Of a stretch of DNA of 46,922 bases, positions 17,330-25,415 are shown in pieces. The translations under genes were made by a program, and so were the position numbers. Source of the DNA: Nocardiopsaceae bacterium. GTDB taxonomy: Bacteria; Actinomycetota; Actinomycetes; Streptosporangiales; Streptosporangiaceae. The stretch's first letter is position 1, and every line of letters begins with the position of its first letter. The stretch covers positions 1-46,922 of the forward strand of contig JAFMRC010000004.1 of assembly GCA_017354375.1 (NCBI GenBank), written 5' to 3'. The notes under the pieces are model-generated. The model did not search any database. It had not been told where the DNA came from and saw only the letters and a program-made list of their open reading frames with translations.

Positions 17330-17477
17330 CCATCCTCGGAATCGGCTGGGGGTTATGCTTTAAAAAGCCGGGTGTGACATAAAATGCCTGGTTTGCGCTG
17401 TACAGGGAGGATGCCGCGCGCGCACCAGGAGGAGGATGCCCACCCATGCGGGTGGGCTTGCGCGGAACGTGTCCTTT

Positions 17478-17522
17478 CGTCCTTCCGGGTAGCGAAGAGT
17501 CCCGCCGCTACCCGGAAGGACG
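17478..17522. terminator. strong hairpin after glucarate dehydratase gene
   Basis: Perfect 17-bp stem CGTCCTTCCGGGTAGCG / CGCTACCCGGAAGGACG with an 11-nt loop, about 80 bp beyond the gudD stop. Likely terminator for gudD on the minus strand. Confidence 0.7.
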
Positions 17523-17599
17523 ACCGGCCCTTACCCGGGAGGACGAGCGGTCGCATCGGCCGCGGGCCAGTTCCCGGAGCGGCGAGAGGGGCGGGGACC

Positions 17600-19036
17600 T
17601 CACCAGCGGGGTTCGCGGCGCTCGTAGGAGGGGTCGATGCGGCGCATGTAACCGGTGTCGTCGCGGGTGCGGATGCCGCACCGCAGGTACTGCTCGTGCA
17701 GGCGGGCCAGGGCGTCGGCGTCCAGGGTCACCCCCAGGCCCGGCGCGGACGGCACGCGGACCGCGCCGTCGGTGAACGTCAGCGGCTCGCCCGCGATCAC
17801 GTCCTCGGTCTTCCACGGCCAGTGGGTGTCGCAGGCGTACGTGAGGTTCGGCGCCGCGGCGGCCAGGTGCACCATGGCGGCAAGGCTGATGCCCAGGTGG
17901 GAGTTGGAGTGCATCGACATCCCGAGCCCGAACGCCTCACAGATTCCCGCCAGCACCATCGATTTCCTCAGCCCGCCCCAGTAATGGTGGTCGGACAGGA
18001 TCACCTGCACGGCGCCCTTGCTGACGGCGGGTGGCAGATGCTCGAACGCGACCACGCACATGTTCGTCGCCAGCGGCATCGGCGCCATCCTCGCGACCTC
18101 CGCCATCCCGTCGATGCCCGGCACCGGATCCTCGAGGTACTCGAGCACGCCGTCCAGCTCGCGGGCGACTCGGTGGGCGGTCTCCGGGAACCACGCGGCG
18201 TTCGGGTCGAGGCGGAGGGGATGGTGGGGGAAGGCGTCGCGGAGGGCCTTGACCGCCTCGATCTCATGCTCGGGCGGGAAGACCCCGCCCTTGAGCTTTA
18301 TGGCTGTAAATCCGTATTTATCGATCATCGTACGGGCTTGGGTGACGATCGTCTCGGGGCTGAACGCCGGCCCCCAGGGGTCGTGGGCGGTGACCGGGCT
18401 CTCCGGGCTGCCCGGGTGCGCGGCCCACTTGTAGAACAGGTAGGCCGAGAACGGCACCTCCTCGCGCACCGCCCCGCCGAGCAGGTCCGCGACCGGGCGG
18501 CCCGCCGCCTGGCCCTGGATGTCCAGGCATGCCACCTCGAACGCGGAGAACACGCGGTCGGCGGCCGAACTGTGCCCGATCAGCCCGGACGCGACCGGCG
18601 CGGGCATGTCGATCGGCGCGGGCATGTCGATCGGCGCGGATATGTCGATCGGCACAGGCACATCGCCCGCGACGGGAACCGGCGCGCCGTATGGCACGGG
18701 CGCCTCCCCCGCCTCCCCCGGAACCGGCCCGGGCTCGGAGTCGGGCGCCCGCGTCATGCCCGCCGGGGTCGGGGGCGCGGGCGCCGTGACCGCCTGAACG
18801 CGTCGGTAGATCTCCCCCATCCGGTAGACGTCCACGCCCTCGATCGCCGCGGCCACGGCGTTCAGCGCGGCCAGGTGGCGCTCGTCGCCGTAAGCTTCGC
18901 CGAGCCCAGTCAGCCCCGCGTCGGTGGCGACCTCGATGACTGCGCGCAGCGCGTACGGTTCATGCACTCCGACGGCGTTCAGCAGCGGCGGTTCCGCGAA
19001 CGCGACCGGAGTTATCGTCACTTTCGTGATCTTCAT
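17600..19036 (-). CDS. gudD: glucarate dehydratase with repeat-rich insertion
   Basis: 478 aa enolase-superfamily enzyme that dehydrates D-glucarate (and L-idarate) to 5-keto-4-deoxyglucarate. Start MKITKVTITPVAF and LLNAVGVHEPYALRAVIEV are typical. Catalytic and metal residues are visible: KLK in AIKLKGG, Asp in LRLDPNAAW, Glu in LEYLEDP, Asn in ATNMCVV, Asp in VILSDHHYWGG and His in SMHSNSHLG. About 65 extra residues sit in the capping domain before AADRVFSAFEVACLDIQG; they are Pro/Ala-rich and partly built from an 18-bp tandem repeat (APIDMP units), which explains the extra length over the usual ~430 aa. ATG 19036 has AAGGAAA upstream. No other glucarate genes are adjacent. Confidence 0.9.
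   Translation of the reverse strand: MKITKVTITPVAFAEPPLLNAVGVHEPYALRAVIEVATDAGLTGLGEAYGDERHLAALNAVAAAIEGVDVYRMGEIYRRVQAVTAPAPPTPAGMTRAPDSEPGPVPGEAGEAPVPYGAPVPVAGDVPVPIDISAPIDMPAPIDMPAPVASGLIGHSSAADRVFSAFEVACLDIQGQAAGRPVADLLGGAVREEVPFSAYLFYKWAAHPGSPESPVTAHDPWGPAFSPETIVTQARTMIDKYGFTAIKLKGGVFPPEHEIEAVKALRDAFPHHPLRLDPNAAWFPETAHRVARELDGVLEYLEDPVPGIDGMAEVARMAPMPLATNMCVVAFEHLPPAVSKGAVQVILSDHHYWGGLRKSMVLAGICEAFGLGMSMHSNSHLGISLAAMVHLAAAAPNLTYACDTHWPWKTEDVIAGEPLTFTDGAVRVPSAPGLGVTLDADALARLHEQYLRCGIRTRDDTGYMRRIDPSYERREPRW
18602..18655 (-). repeat. 18-bp tandem repeat inside gudD
   Basis: Three head-to-tail units of GGGCATGTCGATCGGCGC, the first two identical and the third with three changes, followed by a decayed fourth. 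In frame it codes for PIDMPA-type hexapeptides. The multiple-of-three unit keeps the reading frame. Confidence 0.85.
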
Positions 19037-19155
19037 CCGGTTTCCTTGGTCAGTTTCCATGGTCGCTGTTGCGGATTCGGCTGGCAACAGGTAGCCAGCT
19101 GCGGCACACTAGTCGTGGCATTTGGTAATTATCCCACTTCGCTAGGTGGCAGCTG

Positions 19156-19893
19156 GTGCGAGTCGATTACCCAGAGCCCGCGGACAGGCGCAGGCAGTCC
19201 GCGGCCGACCTCCCCTCTCCACCGAACGGATCATCCCGCCTCCCCAGCGACCTTCCTTCCGTGGACGTCCCGACAACGGCCGAGTACCGCGCCACCGTCG
19301 ATGCCGAGTACCGGAAGTACGCGATCGACCAGGGCACCGCCCGCGTCCGCGAGGTCGAGGAAAACGTGACCACCCCGGCGATGCGCCGCATCGAATCCGA
19401 AGACCCGGACCGGCACTTGGTCGGCCTCGACTGCCGACTCAAAGGTGAAGACCGCATATCCGAAAAGATCACCAACTGGATGGACGCGGAGCCAACGCTC
19501 ACTACGGAGAAGGCCTTCAGCCTTCTCAAGGACACGATCCGATACACGTTCACGTACCGCGAAGATCGCTACTCGGAGGGAGTGGAAGCCGACTGCGGCA
19601 GGCTCAAGGCCGAGGGGTTCGAGCTGGTAGAACACCGCAATTCATGGACGGACGAACAGTACAAGGGGATCAACAGTCGGTGGCGTGTTCCCGAAAGCGG
19701 GCAGCTCTTCGAGGTCCAGTTCCATACAGAAGCCAGCTTTGAGGCCAAGCAAGAGACACACTGGGCTTACGAGAAGCTGCGCAGTTCATCGATCACCGAA
19801 GCCGAGCAGAGCAGGCTTGTGGAGTACCAGCGCCGGATCACCGGCCGTGTTGAAGTCCCGCCGGGGGCGTCAGACGTCCCGAATAACCCCTAG
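19156..19893 (+). CDS. RelA/SpoT-fold nucleotide pyrophosphokinase-like protein, putative toxin
   Basis: 245 aa. The order of motifs resembles the RelA/SpoT synthetase fold: RLKGEDRISEKI (94-105, like RxKxxxSIxxK), DTIRYTF (126-132), YKGINSRW (169-176), FEVQFHT (185-191, the ExQ position that holds the catalytic Glu) and ETHWAYEKLR. No HD hydrolase, TGS or ACT domain is present, so it is a single-domain, small-synthetase-like protein. The ~40-residue N-terminus is Pro/Ser-rich. I recall similar modules in actinobacteria, alone or as C-terminal domains of WXG100-type proteins. Activity (ppGpp, ppApp, tRNA or other pyrophosphorylation) cannot be told. GTG with AGGTGG 6 nt upstream. GC is visibly lower than in the neighbours, suggesting transfer. 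The small partner follows after 14 nt. Confidence 0.65.
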   Translation: MRVDYPEPADRRRQSAADLPSPPNGSSRLPSDLPSVDVPTTAEYRATVDAEYRKYAIDQGTARVREVEENVTTPAMRRIESEDPDRHLVGLDCRLKGEDRISEKITNWMDAEPTLTTEKAFSLLKDTIRYTFTYREDRYSEGVEADCGRLKAEGFELVEHRNSWTDEQYKGINSRWRVPESGQLFEVQFHTEASFEAKQETHWAYEKLRSSSITEAEQSRLVEYQRRITGRVEVPPGASDVPNNP

Positions 19894-19907
19894 GAGCAGA
19901 GCACGTC

Positions 19908-20171
19908 ATGCCCACGTCGGCCAAGACCACCTATTACGCCATCGTCAACGAGTTCAGCAGCAGAGATGAGCCTGGCGGTGTGATCCGCCGGATTCAAACT
20001 GACGATGGCCAGGATGATCAGGCGTTCACGCGCAATCTGCAATGGGAGCACACGCCGCTGTTGTACTCACATGAGCGGGGAAATATGGACAGCCAGTTCC
20101 ATGAGATCACCGAGGAAGAGGCGAACCGGATCGTGGAGCGGATCCGGCGCACCGTCACCGGCGGCCCCTAA
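19908..20171 (+). CDS. small acidic partner of the RelA-fold protein, putative immunity/antitoxin
   Basis: 87 aa, no cysteines, no membrane segment. It starts TTYYAIVNEFSSRDEPGGVIRRI and ends in a charged helix (ITEEEANRIVERIRRTV). I have seen similar short actinobacterial hypotheticals but know of no assigned function. It begins 14 nt after the RelA-fold gene, with AGGAG overlapping that gene's stop, so the two are one operon and translated together. A small soluble protein tightly paired with a possible nucleotide-modifying toxin is a reasonable antitoxin or immunity candidate, which is inference from context only. It shares the lower GC of its partner. Confidence 0.7.
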   Translation: MPTSAKTTYYAIVNEFSSRDEPGGVIRRIQTDDGQDDQAFTRNLQWEHTPLLYSHERGNMDSQFHEITEEEANRIVERIRRTVTGGP

Positions 20172-20408
20172 TCCTGCAACAGCGTTCCGGTGCCGGATCC
20201 CGGCGACTTTCGGCGCATGAGCCCCCTGAACCTGACCGGAATGCCTGACTTGCCGGGGCGCCCGGACCCCCACCCCTGCCCGCACCGTTCCCGCCCCACA
20301 CCCGTCACTCCCGTACTTCTTTGTCGGAGTTCCGGCCACATCCGCGCCCGTTCCCGACCTGTTTGCCCGTACGGAACGACCCTGTTGGCCAAATTCATGA
20401 TCCACGAA

Positions 20409-20424
20409 ATACCCTCTGGGGTAT
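20409..20424. promoter_or_regulatory. TACCC/GGGTA palindrome resembling the CsoR site
   Basis: ATACCC-TCTG-GGGTAT, similar to the candidate operator upstream of csoR. No gene begins downstream on either strand, so a regulatory role here is doubtful. Confidence 0.25.
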
Positions 20425-20445
20425 CCGCTGGGATGCGATCACGCC

Positions 20446-20490
20446 CGCGTGGAGGATAAGTGCGCTCCCTGCTCACATATCCTCCACGCG
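20446..20490. repeat. 45-bp dispersed palindrome, family 1 copy B
   Basis: Arms CGCGTGGAGGATA / TATCCTCCACGCG, identical to copy A at 1312-1356 but in the opposite orientation; only one base of the 45 differs between copies. Confidence 0.8.
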
Positions 20491-20785
20491 GAGCCTTCCG
20501 GCCCGGTGCCCGCCCGCCCGGCACGCCCCTACGCCCCAGTCATACCCCCGCAGAACGGGGCATCCACCCCGCCCCCGGCCCGCATACCGTCGGCCCCGCA
20601 TGCCCGCCATCGCCCATCCCCGCCCCGGAAGGCATCCAGCCAGCCCCTCATAAACCGAAAGCATCCAACTGAAAACTAACTGTAATTAGTTAACGAGATC
20701 GCGGAACTCCGACAAAGAACTGGGGCGGCCCCGCGAGAGGCTGGGCGGGAACCCGATCCGAGCGGAGCGGTTCGGTATCGCAGTA

Positions 20786-22810
20786 CTAGCCTCTTCTCAG
20801 GACGCGGGCCGCGCCCGCGGCGACGGTGGTGGCGAGGGTCCACCCGGCGGCCATCAGGAAATACGACAGCCACTGCTCGGCGCCGCCGGGGTTGAACGCG
20901 AACTTCTGCCCGAGGTTCACGACCGGCAGCATCAGGTCGAGCGTGTAGACGACGCCGTTGAAGTGCGGCGCTTGCCCCGGCTGCAGGGGCGGCGGGGGCG
21001 AGACCGAGAACACGACGCTCCCGATGAGGAGCAACAGGGCCAGCCAGCCGAGGGCGCGCAGCGGCCGGTACCCGTAGCCGACGGTGATGTCCTGCAGCCA
21101 GCTCCAGGTCCTGATCGCCGGCCCCTTATCCCGGCGCCTGCGCTTCTCCCTGGCGTACCGCACGGCGCGGGCCTGAGCGGGCTGGCCGATGGAGTCGTAA
21201 TAGGCCGCGAGGTACTCATACGGCTGCGGCTGGTCCTTATCGACGTTGTGGTCGAGCCAGTCCAGGCGCTCCCCCGCGGGCGTCAGCGGGTCGTCGTCGA
21301 GCGCCTGGTAGGTCAGGCCGTCGAGGAAGACCTTTTCCGGCCAGGTGTCTAGCTTGTCGCGCAGCACCCCGATCATCGCGTTGGCCAGGTCCACGCTGCC
21401 CTCGACGGCTTTGGGCCTCCATTGAAGCTCCTGGACCTGCATGCTCCTGGCATCGATCGCCTTGGCTTCCGGGTTGCGGAGTTCCACGTTCAGCAGGGTG
21501 AGCGCCCCGCCGATCACCGCCCTCGGAAGCCGGAACTGCCCTTCGACGACCATCCCGTCGCAGAACACGTCCGCGGCGACCCGAGCGCGGGTCAGGCGGC
21601 ACGCCCTGCCGGGAGGATTACGCAGCTCGGCGTCGTCTAGCACGAGCCGTTCCCCCAGCTGGACGCTGCGCAGGCGGACCTCCCCGAGCGCCTTCATGTC
21701 CCGCATGACAAGCGTCCCGCCGATCTGGGCACGTTCCGCGTTCAGGGCGGCGAGCGCGTCGCCGGCCCCGGCCTCCAGCTTCCCGCCCGCCAGGTTCACG
21801 TCGCCGCTGATGGTCGCGCCGGGCATGGACACCTGCCCCCGGCAGGCCAGCCTTTCCCCGTGTACCGCGCCGATCGATGCCTGCTCGAGGTTGAGGGCCA
21901 CGGCCCCCGGGTTGTCGAAGGTCGCGTCATCGATGGTCAAGTTCTGCGCCAGCCGCGCCCCGACCAGCCTGAATTCACCGTGCGCGGTGAATCCCTGAGC
22001 GAAGAAGGCCCCTCCGCCGACCGTCAGGCCTCCCGCGAAGAACGCCCAGCCGCCAGGGTTATGCAGGCGCGCGCTGGACATCCCGAACTGGGCGGCGACC
22101 TGAAGGTTGATGGCCCTGACCTCGCCAGCGACCCTCATGCCCCAGCAATCGAGTTTCCCCTCGATGCTGGCGTAGCTCAGGGTCAGCGCCCGCTCCCCGG
22201 GACACGAGAGGCGGACCCTGGACAGGTCGAGAACTCCCGATACCCTCAGCGCCTGGAACAAGACCTTGCCCCGTGCCTCCATGCCCGCGCAGTCAATGCT
22301 TCCCTCGACGGAGAGAGCCTCCGCCGCGACCACGTCGATGGCGGTACCCGTCCCCACCCGGGCCTCGCGCAGTCTCAGCTGGCCGCTTACCCGTGCCTGG
22401 TCCAGGCGGACCCCGCCCGCTATGACCGAGCCCTTCAAGTCCAGGATGCCGTCCAGGCGCATCCTGGCGCCGTTGAAGACGGGCAGTTCGCTGTCCAGGA
22501 TCCGGACCGTCCGCACGGAGCTGTCCACGAAGCCGACGCCGTTGTCGAACCGGCAGCCGTCGAAGACCGCCGGCCAGGAGACGGCGCCGCCTTTCAGGTC
22601 CACGCTGCCGGTAATCCTCGCCCCGCGAAGCCGTATCCCGGCCGCGGCACCCGTCTCGGGCTCTACCGCGCCGAGCAGCAAGGCGGTGACGACCTCCGCC
22701 CGGATGACCGGAGGATCACCGGCACCCGCGTCGGCGAAATCGACAAGCTCCCCGCGGCCAAACGCCTTCCATAGCTGTTGCTCGGGCTCAGTGAGCAGGT
22801 CCGGATCCAC
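20786..22810 (-). CDS. beta-helix repeat protein with C-terminal membrane anchor
   Basis: 674 aa. Most of the protein is a long run of ~20-residue repeats with hydrophobic strands (e.g. RITGSVDLKGG, VSGQLRLREA, VAGEVRAINL, ISGDVNLAGG), which predicts a right-handed parallel beta-helix like pentapeptide or bactofilin-type proteins. A linker with WLDHNVDKDQPQPYEYLAAYYDSIG follows, then two membrane segments (LGWLALLLLIGSVVFSV and WLSYFLMAAGWTLATTVAAG). Relatives in Streptomyces are often labelled membrane-associated oxidoreductase, but no cofactor site is visible. GTG start, 8 nt after the DUF574 methyltransferase stop, so the two form an operon. Function unknown; a surface-tethered or scaffold role is possible. 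Confidence 0.75.
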   Translation of the reverse strand: MDPDLLTEPEQQLWKAFGRGELVDFADAGAGDPPVIRAEVVTALLLGAVEPETGAAAGIRLRGARITGSVDLKGGAVSWPAVFDGCRFDNGVGFVDSSVRTVRILDSELPVFNGARMRLDGILDLKGSVIAGGVRLDQARVSGQLRLREARVGTGTAIDVVAAEALSVEGSIDCAGMEARGKVLFQALRVSGVLDLSRVRLSCPGERALTLSYASIEGKLDCWGMRVAGEVRAINLQVAAQFGMSSARLHNPGGWAFFAGGLTVGGGAFFAQGFTAHGEFRLVGARLAQNLTIDDATFDNPGAVALNLEQASIGAVHGERLACRGQVSMPGATISGDVNLAGGKLEAGAGDALAALNAERAQIGGTLVMRDMKALGEVRLRSVQLGERLVLDDAELRNPPGRACRLTRARVAADVFCDGMVVEGQFRLPRAVIGGALTLLNVELRNPEAKAIDARSMQVQELQWRPKAVEGSVDLANAMIGVLRDKLDTWPEKVFLDGLTYQALDDDPLTPAGERLDWLDHNVDKDQPQPYEYLAAYYDSIGQPAQARAVRYAREKRRRRDKGPAIRTWSWLQDITVGYGYRPLRALGWLALLLLIGSVVFSVSPPPPLQPGQAPHFNGVVYTLDLMLPVVNLGQKFAFNPGGAEQWLSYFLMAAGWTLATTVAAGAARVLRRG

Positions 22811-22818
22811 GTCCTGGC

Positions 22819-23643
22819 TCAGCTATCCCGCCGGGCGACGCCGCCGATGAACTGGTAGAACCCACGTGACAGTTTCCAGCCCCCAGGGGTCTCGGGGCGC
22901 CATTGCGGGAGGGGCACTAGCCCGGGTTCCAGTAGCCGGAAGTCGCCGAAGTAACTGGTGATCTCCTCGGGCGTGCGCCACCGCCCGGTACCGAACTTCT
23001 CGGTGAACAGCCTCTCGCTGGCCGCCGCGAGCTCGGCGTCCTCCGGGCGCTCCGCCCCGGGGTTGCAGAAGTGGGAAATAGCCAGGTAACTGCCTGGCGG
23101 CAGGGCGGCCCGTAGCCTGCCCATGATGCGCGCCGGGTCATCGGAATCGGGAATGTGATGCACGATGGCGAGCAGCAGCAGCCCGACCGGCTGGGAGAAG
23201 TCGATGAACCCTCCCTCCGCGGCGCTAGCCAGGATCGTGTCCGGGTCCCGGAGGTCGGCCTCGAGAATCCGGGTCGTGCTGGTCGCGCCGATCAGCACCT
23301 TGGCGTGCAGCACCACCATGGGGTCGTTGTCGGCGTATACCACTCGCACCGTCGGATCGATCTCCCGCGCGACCTCGTGCACATTCCCCGCACTCGGAAG
23401 CCCGGAGCCGATGTCGATGAACTGGCGGACGCCGGCATCGCCGGTAAGGTATTTCACCATCCGCCTCAAGAAAGCGCGATGCTCTCGTCCCGACTCCCTC
23501 GCCTCCGGCACAAGCCGGAGGATCTGGTCTCCCACTTCGCGATCGACAGCGAAATTATCCTTGCCGCCGATGTGGTAGTTGTACACGCGCGCGACGTTCG
23601 GCGTGGTGATATCGAAGCCCATCGAGACTTGCTCGTCCCTCAC
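22819..23643 (-). CDS. SAM-dependent methyltransferase, DUF574 type
   Basis: About 274 aa. Signatures of this actinobacteria-specific family: ITTPNVARVYNYHIGGKDNFAVDREVGDQIL at the start, the SAM-binding loop FIDIGSGLPSAGNVHEVA, VVYADNDPMVV, and the end WKLSRGFYQFIGGVAR. Substrate unknown. GTG 23643 is chosen because GGAGG lies 6 nt upstream; the ORF track begins 28 codons earlier with a non-family sequence. It is coupled to the beta-helix membrane protein downstream. Confidence 0.88.
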   Translation of the reverse strand: MRDEQVSMGFDITTPNVARVYNYHIGGKDNFAVDREVGDQILRLVPEARESGREHRAFLRRMVKYLTGDAGVRQFIDIGSGLPSAGNVHEVAREIDPTVRVVYADNDPMVVLHAKVLIGATSTTRILEADLRDPDTILASAAEGGFIDFSQPVGLLLLAIVHHIPDSDDPARIMGRLRAALPPGSYLAISHFCNPGAERPEDAELAAASERLFTEKFGTGRWRTPEEITSYFGDFRLLEPGLVPLPQWRPETPGGWKLSRGFYQFIGGVARRDS

Positions 23644-23812
23644 CGCCGACCTCCATTCCGCCCGGACCTGACATCGCGCATGAAACATCGCACGGAAAGC
23701 ATTGCACGAGAAGAAGTGGAACAGCACTAGCCCATCCGCAAAATTCTAGCCTCGCGCGCATTCGCATGCGGCATCGTCGCCTCGCGGCACGGAGGCCATG
23801 TCCTGGGGCCGT

Positions 23813-24871
23813 TCAGTCCGCGGTGGTGAGAGCCCTGATGACCTTCTCGGCCAGCACCGGCGGGACCGAATTGCCGAGCTGAGCCTGGACGGAGGCTCGG
23901 GTTCCGACAAAAGCGAAGTCGTCGGGGTAGGTGAACAGCCGCTTTACCTCGGGGACGCGGAGCCGCCGGTTGTCCCAGTGGAACGGCCCGATGTACGGGC
24001 CCGGCTGAGCCTGGATGGTCGGCGCGGGCTTGTCCGGGCTCAGCTTCAGCAGGAACGACCAGTACTTGCTGCGCCAGCGGAACAGCGGATCCGGGTGCCC
24101 GCGCTCGGCGGTGTAGAAGAGGTAGTTGTCCCCCGGAGGGATGTCCGGCAGCAGGTGGCCGTACTTGCCGCCGACCTCTTCGCCGGGTTCTGGCGTGGTA
24201 ACTAGGTCTTTGAGTGCTTCTCCGGCCGTGACATGAGGGATCCCCGGATCGCCGCTGACGCGGCGCTCCCATTGACCGCCATGGGACGGGTTCGGATGAG
24301 CCGGCGTCGGCTCCTCCTTCGGAACCCCCAGGATGAACAGCCGGGGCCGGGATTGCGGAACCCCGAAGTCCGCGGCGTTGAGCACCTTGTGGGCGCACCG
24401 GTACCCGGCCTCGTCGATCTCCCGGAGCAGTCGCTCGAACGCCGGCCGACTGGCCCTGTTGTTATAGGTCAGTGCGTAGACGTTTTCGAGCATGAAACGG
24501 TGCGGCCTCGCATCCCGGAGCACTCGCGTATATGCCTGCAAGAGCGACGCGTCGGGGTCGAGACCCTCGCGCTTCCAGTCCAGCCAGAAGCCGGACTTGG
24601 AGAACGGCGTGCACGGCGGCCCTCCAACGAGCAGGTCCGGTCGCTCCCCCGCAGGCAGTCCCGCCGCACGCAGGATGTCGCTGGTCGGGACCTCCAGGAT
24701 GTTTCGCTGGATCACCGGGGAGTTCAGGTGCGCGAAGTTCTTCTCCATCGTGGCGGCGGCGTCGCGATCCCACTCCACGGCGGCACGCACCTCGTACCCG
24801 GCCTGCTCGGCTCCGAGATCCAGACCGCCCGCGCCGGAGAAGAGGGAGATGGCAACGCCCTTTGTGCTCAA
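23813..24871 (-). CDS. C5 DNA (cytosine) methyltransferase 1
   Basis: About 352 aa. Motif I SLFSGAGGLDLG, motif IV GGPPCTPFS with the catalytic Cys (~87), motif VI ENV, motif VIII QSRPRLF and motif X QLGNSVPP are present in order, so it should be active. The target domain lies between VIII and X. No endonuclease gene is adjacent: it may be an orphan methylase or belong with the island 10 kb away. The start is uncertain. The frame is open upstream through DUF397, but motif I begins just after a TTG at 24871, and that is the only start-like codon past the DUF397 stop; a hairpin sits immediately before it. Confidence 0.85.
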   Translation of the reverse strand: MSTKGVAISLFSGAGGLDLGAEQAGYEVRAAVEWDRDAAATMEKNFAHLNSPVIQRNILEVPTSDILRAAGLPAGERPDLLVGGPPCTPFSKSGFWLDWKREGLDPDASLLQAYTRVLRDARPHRFMLENVYALTYNNRASRPAFERLLREIDEAGYRCAHKVLNAADFGVPQSRPRLFILGVPKEEPTPAHPNPSHGGQWERRVSGDPGIPHVTAGEALKDLVTTPEPGEEVGGKYGHLLPDIPPGDNYLFYTAERGHPDPLFRWRSKYWSFLLKLSPDKPAPTIQAQPGPYIGPFHWDNRRLRVPEVKRLFTYPDDFAFVGTRASVQAQLGNSVPPVLAEKVIRALTTAD

Positions 24872-24876
24872 GCCAC

Positions 24877-24907
24877 GGAGGGTTCCCCGGTACCTAGGGA
24901 ACCCTCC
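24877..24907. terminator. hairpin between DUF397 and methyltransferase 1
   Basis: Perfect 11-bp arms GGAGGGTTCCC / GGGAACCCTCC with a 9-nt loop. It could end the DUF397 transcript or be the operator of the methylase gene, whose start codon is 6 bp away. Confidence 0.6.
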
Positions 24908-24941
24908 GCTGCTACTGCTCTGTTGTGTCAATGACCGGCAG

Positions 24942-25178
24942 CTACTTACCGAAGCTGTCGAACTCACCCTTGTGGGCGCCGCCGATAAAGGCCTGCCATT
25001 CGTCCGCGGTGAAGCGGAGGACCGGCCCGTCGGCGTGCCTGCTGTTGCGGACGCCCACCTCGCCACCGTCGAACTGCGCCACCTCCACGCAGTTGCCGTT
25101 GGCGAAACTCAGCGAGCTCTTGACCCACTTGGGGTCATTGATCCCCTCGGGGTGACTTCCGAGCGTTACGCTCCCCAT
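24942..25178 (-). CDS. DUF397 protein
   Basis: 78 aa with the DUF397 core: WVKSSLSFANGNCVEVAQFDGGEVGVRNSRHADGPVLRFTADEWQAFI and GEFDSFG at the end. These small actinobacterial proteins usually lie beside an XRE/DUF5753 regulator and act with it in developmental or antibiotic control. Here the XRE gene is 3 kb upstream, separated by the WXG pair, so the usual pairing has been split. GAGGT about 6 nt before the ATG supports the start. Confidence 0.88.
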   Translation of the reverse strand: MGSVTLGSHPEGINDPKWVKSSLSFANGNCVEVAQFDGGEVGVRNSRHADGPVLRFTADEWQAFIGGAHKGEFDSFGK

Positions 25179-25362
25179 GTCATTACCTCACTGATTGGTG
25201 TGTTTTGACCCTGTCTGTGCCGCATACCGAATATCGATACTTCACTTTCCGTAACGACACACCGGCAGAGTAGCAGAGCACACCCCAATTCACTCGATGC
25301 TCACAAGCGTGTCTTGGACACAGCTGCATCACGTGTTAGTGAAGGCGTGGTTACAGAAGAGG

Positions 25363-25389
25363 TAAGTAAGCGGAAGTAAGTAAGTAAGA
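25363..25389. repeat. TAAG tetranucleotide repeat
   Basis: TAAGTAAG, then after a 5-nt break AGTAAGTAAGTAAG. A slippage-prone simple repeat in the gap between DUF397 and the 252-aa gene, of which it lies 3'. Confidence 0.6.
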
Positions 25390-25415
25390 ACTAGCTGGCT
25401 CGGTGACCCGGGAAA

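Larger units (their letters stand above)
17298..17599. other. 302-bp gap: csoR promoter side and gudD terminator side
   Basis: No gene supported. It holds the CsoR operator candidate (17315-17329), a small GCCCACCC-ATGC-GGGTGGGC hairpin (17438-17457) and a perfect 17-bp stem (17478-17522). Confidence 0.6.
20317..20719. repeat. 403-bp segment bounded by 18-bp perfect inverted repeats
   Basis: TTCTTTGTCGGAGTTCCG at the left end (20317-20334) and its exact reverse complement at the right end (20702-20719). The interior carries the family-1 palindrome but no gene. This is a MITE-like layout; I cannot see a clear target duplication at the outer edges, so mobility is unproven. Confidence 0.6.
20172..20785. 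other. 614-bp gap between convergent genes, repeat-rich
   Basis: No convincing gene; the ORFs in the track here are Pro-rich shadows. Contents: 18-bp inverted repeats 367 bp apart (20317-20719), a family-1 palindrome (20446-20490), an ATACCC/GGGTAT palindrome (20409-20424) and an AT-rich AACTAA/TTAGTT palindrome (20674-20691). No obvious terminator besides the palindrome. Confidence 0.6.

Noticed and set aside
17384-19369. 661-aa plus-strand ORF over glucarate dehydratase
   Set aside because: Antisense shadow; the minus strand carries a full enolase-superfamily active site.
20449-20679. 76-aa ORF (MEDKCAPCSHILHA...) resembling the translated ORF at 1207-1449
   Set aside because: The similarity comes entirely from the shared 45-bp palindrome; the rest is Pro-rich and unrelated.
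20786-22810. Membrane-associated oxidoreductase label for the beta-helix protein
   Set aside because: No nucleotide, flavin, heme or Fe-S motif is visible; the repeats point to a structural beta-helix.
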